Assembly (NCBI GenBank): GCA_025531455.1
Contig: JAMYHL010000001.1
Coordinates: forward strand, 992,001 to 1,056,000
DNA: 64,000 nt
Reading direction: 5' to 3'
Source of the DNA: Apiotrichum sp. Y4204
Lineage: Eukaryota > Basidiomycota > Tremellomycetes > Trichosporonales > Trichosporonaceae
This document shows positions 58,017 to 64,000 of this stretch, piece by piece. The notes under the pieces were generated by a model. It searched no databases and was not told where the DNA came from. It saw only the letters and a list, made by a program, of their open reading frames with translations. Position 1 is the stretch's first letter. Every line of letters starts with the position of its first letter. A program made the translations under genes and the position numbers.

Positions 58017-58990
58017 CTACCCAAACATCGTCTTGAGCCACTTGACAACCTCAGCACACAGCGGGAGGTGGTGATCGACATTCTCGACGGCGTGGTTTGC
58101 GTCTTTGAGGATGACGGTCGTGAGGCGCCCGTTGGCCGCCGCCGCCCACTTGTCAAGCACGCTCTGGGGGTCGGGGATGTGTGCAAACTCGTCCTTTTCG
58201 GAGAAGAGCGCCAGCGCGGGGGCGGAAAGGCGCCCAAACGACTCGGAGAGTGGGTGCGCCGCCTCGCCGTCCGGCGTGTCCGGCAGATCGGAGGAGAAGT
58301 AGTCGTCGTCGCCCCTGCTGTCAGATAGAGCCCAGAGCCCAGAGGCCACAGCTATTCTTACCGGATTGACATGAGCGAGCGGAGGCGGTACGCCGTGATC
58401 CTGAGCCCGAGCTCTCCCTCGAGAATCTCATTCCCGCGGCCAGAGGCCACCAGCTCCTCGGCGCGCGGCAGCGCGGTGCGCCACGCGGGGGCGCCCCAGT
58501 CGTCCGTGACGGACATGTGCTCGCGGTCCGACACGGGTGCCTGCATGATCCCGCCGTTGGCGTCTGTGCGTGTCGTGAGGTAGTGGATCACGTCCTGCGA
58601 GCCCGTGCTGTGGCCCATAATGACGACCGTGCGTGTTCCCATGGACCGGAGACGGGACGCGAGGGCGGCAATGTCCGCGACGTCCGTGTCCAGCGACGAG
58701 GTGCCGAATCCGTCGTAGGCTGAGGTCCAGTGCAGCTGGACGCTGTTATTAGCCTGTGGACGGGATTCTGTCTGTGATGTATCTACACAAACAAGGTCAA
58801 CTCACAGCTTCCAGCCCGTGGCACCCAGCGCCGCGGAGAGGGCGGGGAGATACGGAACCTCACCCATGCCGTTGAACAGCCCGCCGATAAAGATGACCGC
58901 CCGGCTCGACGCGAGGTCACCGGACGTAAAGTACGGGTACTTGCGATCATTTGGCGCGGTGAAGACGTCAAGGATGCCAGGAATGGTCAT
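58017..58990 (-). CDS. Alpha/beta hydrolase, DUF1749 (SidJ-like esterase)
   Basis: Member of the DUF1749 family (PF08538), whose characterised member, Aspergillus SidJ, cleaves fusarinine siderophores. Three exons (58806-58990, 58362-58742, 58017-58314) give 287 aa. Catalytic triad candidates are the nucleophile Ser in GHSTGSQDV, an acid around SEKDEF, and the His in DANHAVEN. The oxyanion region is FIGGLFNGMGEVPYL. The MTIPG start is chosen because the upstream in-frame extension is unlike protein; a longer N-terminus is possible. The acceptor of intron 2 is a CAGCAG tandem, so one Arg can be included or skipped. A siderophore substrate is only suggested by the family. Confidence 0.87.
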
Positions 58991-59414
58991 GGTGGGATCT
59001 CTGATGAAGTTGACGGTGTCAAGGTTGAGTTGTGGACCTGACAAGTGGAGGTTGTGATCCGTTATCGTTGTTGCGCCACCTTTCGGCAGCGGCAGGCCGC
59101 TGGCCGCTGGGCCGCGCTCTACACCCCGCCGACTGTCTCCAGGGCAATGCAATTCATCTTATGATCCTTATAAGTGGTGGATCCATGTATGTACGTGGTG
59201 ATACATCAATGCTATGGGTGGGAAATGTTGTCAACATTAGGATTGTGGGGTGCTGTTACAAGATACGAATGCAGGGAATCATAAGATGTTGCGGGGATAT
59301 CAGCTGCGGCTGATTCCCATTGCGAAGACGGATGCGGGGAGCCAGGACATGGACAGAGGCGTAGGACGTGAAACGTCCACAAGGTCTGCAGCAGGTGAAG
59401 AGTGAGTTGAATGA
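58991..59414. other. Promoter region of the hydrolase and 3' flank of the RhoGEF
   Basis: About 420 bp. No additional feature was recognised. Confidence 0.35.
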
Positions 59415-62400
59415 TTAGATGGGCGTGAATCCACGCAGTTGACCAAAGAGACGAATGCTACGACGCCGGTTCCGAATTTGAGGAGCGCCGGATGCTTGAG
59501 ATGAGAGGGAGGTGCTGCTATATGTTTTGCTGAGAGTCTTGATGGAAGTCTTCGAAGTCTTGCTCGACTCGCTGCCCTCGGACATGTCGTGTAGGCCGAG
59601 AGAGGACGAGGAGCGGCGACTGAAGAACCCGGACATCTGACGCCTGAGTGTTCCGCCCGTGCTTGCGGTACGCTGTGGAGTATGGCGAGGTGTCGATGGA
59701 GCAAGTGGGGGTGGCGCCACGACCTCTGGCACAAGAACAAAGCTCTCATCAGAAAGCGTCCTCTGGTGGCCACGAGGCTTGGCGGTGAGAGGTGGTGATG
59801 CCAAGTCCTCGATCACCTCCACGGACTCCTTGGCGGCTGAAATCGGTCTCGTGGAGACGGTTGGTGAGGTAGGAACGGAACGCGTGCCGTACCGTGCTTC
59901 GAGGTTAAGGCTCGAGATGGACTTGCTGTGACGGCGGTGAGTCATGCGCTCCGTTCGGGGGGTCATCTCAAAACCCCGACGTAACGAAACAGAAGAGTGA
60001 CGTCCGCGCAAGGGAATGTCGGTAAACGAGGAGCACGACGTGCTGCGAGAGATTTCACGACTCATCCCACTGTCGAGGTCGACACTTCCGTCTGCCGAGA
60101 GCATGGTGCGTGGACGAGAACGACGACCAGTGACGACCGCGCCCCGGACCTCGGGAGACGCAACAACGTCATTCGAGGTGGATTCAGCAAAGCTGAGTCG
60201 GCGGCGAAGTTTCGGAGTATCGAAAATCGAGGACGAGCGCCGGGAGTCTGAGGCGGAGTTCGTGTATTGCAGCTGTGCCTTGCTCCTGGCGGTGGCAAGA
60301 GTTTCGAAGATGACGTCGGAAAGAGCGCGATCGACCTGAATGCGCTGAGACCCAGAGGCACGGCGGAGGAGCAGAGTACCCGGTCGGCTCCTACGATATT
60401 CAGAGGCTGGAGTGGCAAGAGGACTGGCAACAGCAGGGCTGTCGGAAGGCATGCCGTCTACATAAAGGTGGAGAGACTCGAGACCGACCATGGTGTGGCG
60501 CTTGTTGGATTCCTTGGCAGCCTTGACAGTCGGACGGGAGTCGCCTTCATCGTTGGATGAGGCGCCGTTCGAGGCCCCATTCGACGCCCCATTCGAGCGA
60601 TTGGGTGGACCAAAGACGGACACACTTGAAGGGAGCTCAAATGGCGGCACGGTGCTCTCGTTGCGGGCGGCAACCAGCTCGTTGGTCCAGACTTCCTTTT
60701 CGGAGTCACAAGAAGCCGCAAGATCAAAGTGATGTTCCCGGAGGGTAAGACGGATTGAGTGAGGGAGGAATCCTACCAGTGTCAGTGAAACCCATTCGGC
60801 ATGACGATGTCTGTGCTCACCTTCAGTGATGTCAATCAATTCAAATGCCTCGAGCGGGAGGTAGTGCTTGATCTCGAAACGGTTCCCACGCTTGACTTTG
60901 GCCAGGATCAGGTACCCTCGGTAGAGGAATGCGGCCAGGTATTTGACCTTGGCGGCTGCCTCCAGAGGAGCAAGCTGCGGGTGGTGGTAAAGCACGTCCA
61001 GAGCACCACCCAGACGACAGATACCGAGATGTTCCAGCAGGCTGTCGGAAACGGCCGGATGAGGCTCGAACCGCTCAGCAATGGTGAAGGTCTTAAGCTC
61101 AGCCTCTTTGAACTGCCGAGCATCATCGGCACTCGCGGCTACGGCGCGCATGTAGTCCTGTGCGTCTTGCACGGCCAAAATCGCCTCGCTCGGATCAACG
61201 TCTCGGTTGACATCGGCGAGCAGAGCGGCCAGCAGGAGAGGATAGCGACACACGCGCTGAACCGGCGAAATCAGAAGGTCCTGGAATCGATGTCTCGACC
61301 GACAGGGACGAGGGGGTCGGTTGAACAATAGGTCGCGCAGTGTGGGGTTAGCGGTCGCCGATGAAACGTGCTGACACCGTTTCTCGAATGCGTCATAGTC
61401 AGTGCGATGCGAGATACTGCGCAACAAGGCACTGGCAGTGGTCGACCCGGCGCAATAGTCGGCGTAGAGCGAAAAGCTCGTGACCTGGTGATGTTAGCGA
61501 TTACATACTTCAAACCCTCGATCGATCCCATGACTACTCGTGACGATTCGCGTCATGGAGCGGTATGCATAGCGCGACTTACCTCGCGGACAAACAGATC
61601 AGCCACACGTTTGGTGACATGGTCGACAACTTCAGGGGTTGTCTCCTCGTAGCCCATTCCGCTGTACTTGAGAATGTCCACAAGGTGCGCAGCAAATTGG
61701 ACATGGAACTGCAAGAGGTCGTTCGTGTTCCGCACGACGAGCGAGTGGATGCGCTCTGGGACGTGAGGAAGTGCAGCCAACTGAGGCAGGTAGATGTGAA
61801 CGAGGGCCTGAAGGTCGTGGACGTAGGTGATTTCCGTCTCGATAATCTCGAGAATGATCATGCGTCGCTTCTCCTTGAGAACGCGCTGCGTCTGGGACCG
61901 GTGAGAACTGGTGGCGTTGGGTTCGTTGCTGGGAGTGGCAACCGCCGCGCCGCCGTCGTATGCATCAGTGTCGGCGCCACCTCCACCCTCTTTGCCACTC
62001 CGAGCACTTCTGGAAAGTGACGTCTTTGTAGAGGGCAGGGATTTGGTCATGGCGGAAGGCGATGACGTCAGCGGCTCCGAAACAAACGAGACCGCGTCTG
62101 CAGCGGCATTCATGTCGGCAGCCACCTCTTTCGCAAAACCTTTGACGCCAGCATCCCGATGCTCTCCGAGACTCTCGGCCTTGAGAGTCAGAGTAGCGAG
62201 GCGGAGTAGCGTCTCTGGCGAATGGCACAGACTCGACGAGCGCGGTGGTGGGGTCGGCAGTGGCGGCGATAGTGGGCGGAACCCTGAAACCATCGATACT
62301 GGTTCCAGCGTATACCGATCGGTGGTTCTGCTCGGAGGAGGGCGACGGAGAAAATCATACGCGGTCATCATGTCGTCGTTGGTTGCAGTGCTGCTCTCAA

Positions 62401-63895
62401 ACTGCCTCGACATTCCGCCCAATTCACGCCAACGCTCAATGCCATTGTCGTCCGTGTTCAATGATGCACGGCGGCGAGGAGAAACAGAATTTGCGTTCCG
62501 CTCACCAAACACGTTGGGTGATGCATTGTGCTTGCGGTTGGGGATCTGGACCGATGTTGTGGAGCGCCGTCGGCCAAGGCTGGTCATTGACTGCTGCGGA
62601 CGTAACGGTGCGGTATGAGATCTGCTGCAGCCGCCGTTTGTTGTTGCGCGATCGTCATAATCAGCGGGAGCGTCCCATGCGCGACCAAGTGGCTCTTGTT
62701 CGCTGGCTTGCGACTCCCATTTTAGCGGCGGTTGAGCCAACGCGCTTGCTTGAGGAACATCGAGGTTTTTGGCTTGGAGCGGGTCGTCCTTGATGGCGGA
62801 CGGAGTGAAGGGATAGGACGAGAAGAGGGGTTCATCAGCGGTGGCGGTGGGGATGGTGAGAGGGGCAGGCGACGGACGGCGCGGTGATGCTCCTGTCCGA
62901 GCCGTGTGGAACGATGGTACCAGCGATGGTGCTGGGCTAGGACCGCGGGAGGAAACGGGTGTGAGGCATTGAGAGTTGAATGGCGAGGAGAGCGCAATCT
63001 CAATCGCGGGCTTTTGCAACCCTGGTGCGGGCGACTGGGTCCTCGAGTCTGGGATGGTGTCCAGGCCAGAGCGGGAGAGAGCGTTTGCCAAGGCGAGGTG
63101 AGTGACGGCCATATCGACCTGGGTGGTCGGACGCAGCGAGTAGATGATCGCTGTCGAGGTGAAGAGTCTAGGAGCGAGAGAGAGGGATGTCGGGCAGTGG
63201 GAAGAACGATGATGCGAACAATCTACTGATTGTGTCAGAGATAGATCGCAGAGGCGTACCGCACCGAAAAGTGCGAGGCGTGGTGATTGATGGGAATGTC
63301 TTACCGTTGTTGTGTGCTGCAGACCAGATGCTCTCGCAATGTACGGACTGCTTCACGGACGGACGAGATGTGGGGAGGGGGAAGCGGAGGTGCTGGACAG
63401 GATGTGTGTGCGTGTGTGTGGGTATCGTGTATTTTTGCGTCTTGACCAGAGACCCGATAACAGAGATCCAAAGGCGATGGTGGTGCTGTCGATGACCGCG
63501 TCGATGATGTTGCGCGATGGCGATCTCGGGCTGATCTGTTCGGTGCGATCGTCGTTTCTTGGCGATCACAACACGTCGTCGATCTTCAACAACGATGAGG
63601 GAATGGGATATAACACTCCTAACGATCAGTCAGCAGAAGTAAAGAGAGTGGTAGACAATACAACTGCAACAACAGCATGCAAAGGGTGTTTCCACAAGGG
63701 AAATGTTGCTGCCCAGTCTTTCGAGCTAGGGAATAGCCACTTCGCATCGCTTCAAGAGTCGCACTCACCAGTATCGTCACCTTGCGGCAGGTAGCTGCGG
63801 AACGAGAGGGTAAAGACGGCTGATGTGAGAAGGGTCACCGGTCGGAGGGTTTGAGGATGTGACGCTTCGTGGTATAAGGGGACGTGAACCGGCAT
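59415..63895 (-). CDS. Rho-type guanine nucleotide exchange factor (DH-PH)
   Basis: Activator of a Rho/Rac/Cdc42 GTPase, so probably in polarity, cytokinesis or wall signalling. Firm exons are 61583-63112 (extending further upstream), 60821-61484 and 59415-60772, giving 1183 aa from the Met at 63112. The frame stays open above 63112. A candidate acceptor at 63222-63225 and a donor at 63769 connect it to an exon 63769-63895 with its own Met, giving 1262 aa; that first exon is tentative. A Ser/Pro-rich head of about 430 residues is followed by the DH domain (KEKRRMIILEIIETEITYVH onward, then SPVQRVCRYPLLLAAL). A PH domain follows (KYLAAFLYRGYLILAKVKRG to EKEVWTNELVAARNE), then a Ser/Arg-rich tail ending in RRRSIRLFGQLRGFTPI. 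Confidence 0.85.
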
Positions 63896-64000
63896 GAACA
63901 CCCTCGCTACCCCTTCGTGAAGGAAAAAGATGAACCCTTTGATGGTTTGTGTGTGAGATGTTGCTGTTCCCTCTGGCGCTGTCCGTCCTTTTGCCTCTTG

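Noticed and set aside
1..64000. CRISPR arrays, insertion sequences, retrotransposons, viral insertions, 5S rRNA
   Set aside because: No regular spaced direct repeats, no reverse transcriptase, integrase or transposase motifs, and no 5S-like sequence were found on either strand by reading.

Overview
The window is nuclear DNA of a basidiomycete yeast, most likely a tremellomycete of the Trichosporonales (Trichosporon, Cutaneotrichosporon, Apiotrichum or Vanrija type). The reasons are GC-rich coding DNA, genes broken by many introns of about 35-60 nt with GTRNGT donors, a CTRAC branch site almost touching the acceptor, CT-rich leaders before start codons, and gene content such as a myosin-motor chitin synthase, a mitochondrial IDH subunit, Tim23, Vtc1 and profilin. 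No bacterial operon logic, transposase, reverse transcriptase or CRISPR array was seen. Spliced models were built by hand. Every multi-exon model below keeps one open frame across all its junctions, except the one marked as weak.

Layout. 0.1-3.0 kb: a short-chain dehydrogenase and, facing it, a 12-exon metacaspase. 3.3-4.2 kb: a doubtful spliced gene. 5.4-6.8 kb: catalytic NAD-isocitrate dehydrogenase. 8.1-16.7 kb: a surface and secreted-function block (allantoate-type MFS transporter, DUF1275 membrane protein, GPI-type phosphoesterase/acid phosphatase, membrane-anchored laccase-like oxidase). 17.1-19.5 kb: intron-containing tRNA-Asn, a small membrane/coiled-coil protein, TIM23. 21.4 kb: a small secreted protein of unknown family. 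22.2-28.4 kb: chitin synthase with an N-terminal myosin-like motor. 30.3-32.9 kb: a Ser-rich membrane-anchored coiled-coil protein. 32.9-38.8 kb: 5.9 kb without a convincing gene. 38.8-44.8 kb: VTC1, profilin, an acidic zinc-finger protein and a SUR7/PalI-type tetraspan protein. 45.4-53.3 kb: the 19-exon cohesin loader SCC2. 53.8-57.3 kb: eIF2B-epsilon divergent from the complex I subunit NDUFA1. 58.0-63.9 kb: a DUF1749 (SidJ-like) hydrolase and a DH-PH Rho exchange factor.

Most genes are housekeeping and not linked in one pathway. Two loose themes recur. One is cell surface, wall and polarity (chitin synthase, RhoGEF, profilin, SUR7-like protein, laccase-like oxidase). The other is mitochondrial function (IDH, Tim23, NDUFA1).

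The most striking structure is the metacaspase prodomain. It is built from tandem mini-exons of 33-51 nt, all phase 1 at both ends, each encoding a variant of the same Tyr/Pro-rich unit that usually ends in Gly-Pro, so the prodomain looks expanded by exon duplication and could change length by in-frame exon skipping. Other leads are the degenerate nucleotide switches of the chitin synthase motor, micro-exons of 13, 16 and 25 nt, a very long Gln/Pro-rich head on Scc2, a broken tRNA-like element beside a stable hairpin near 45 kb, and the 5.9-kb gene-free interval.
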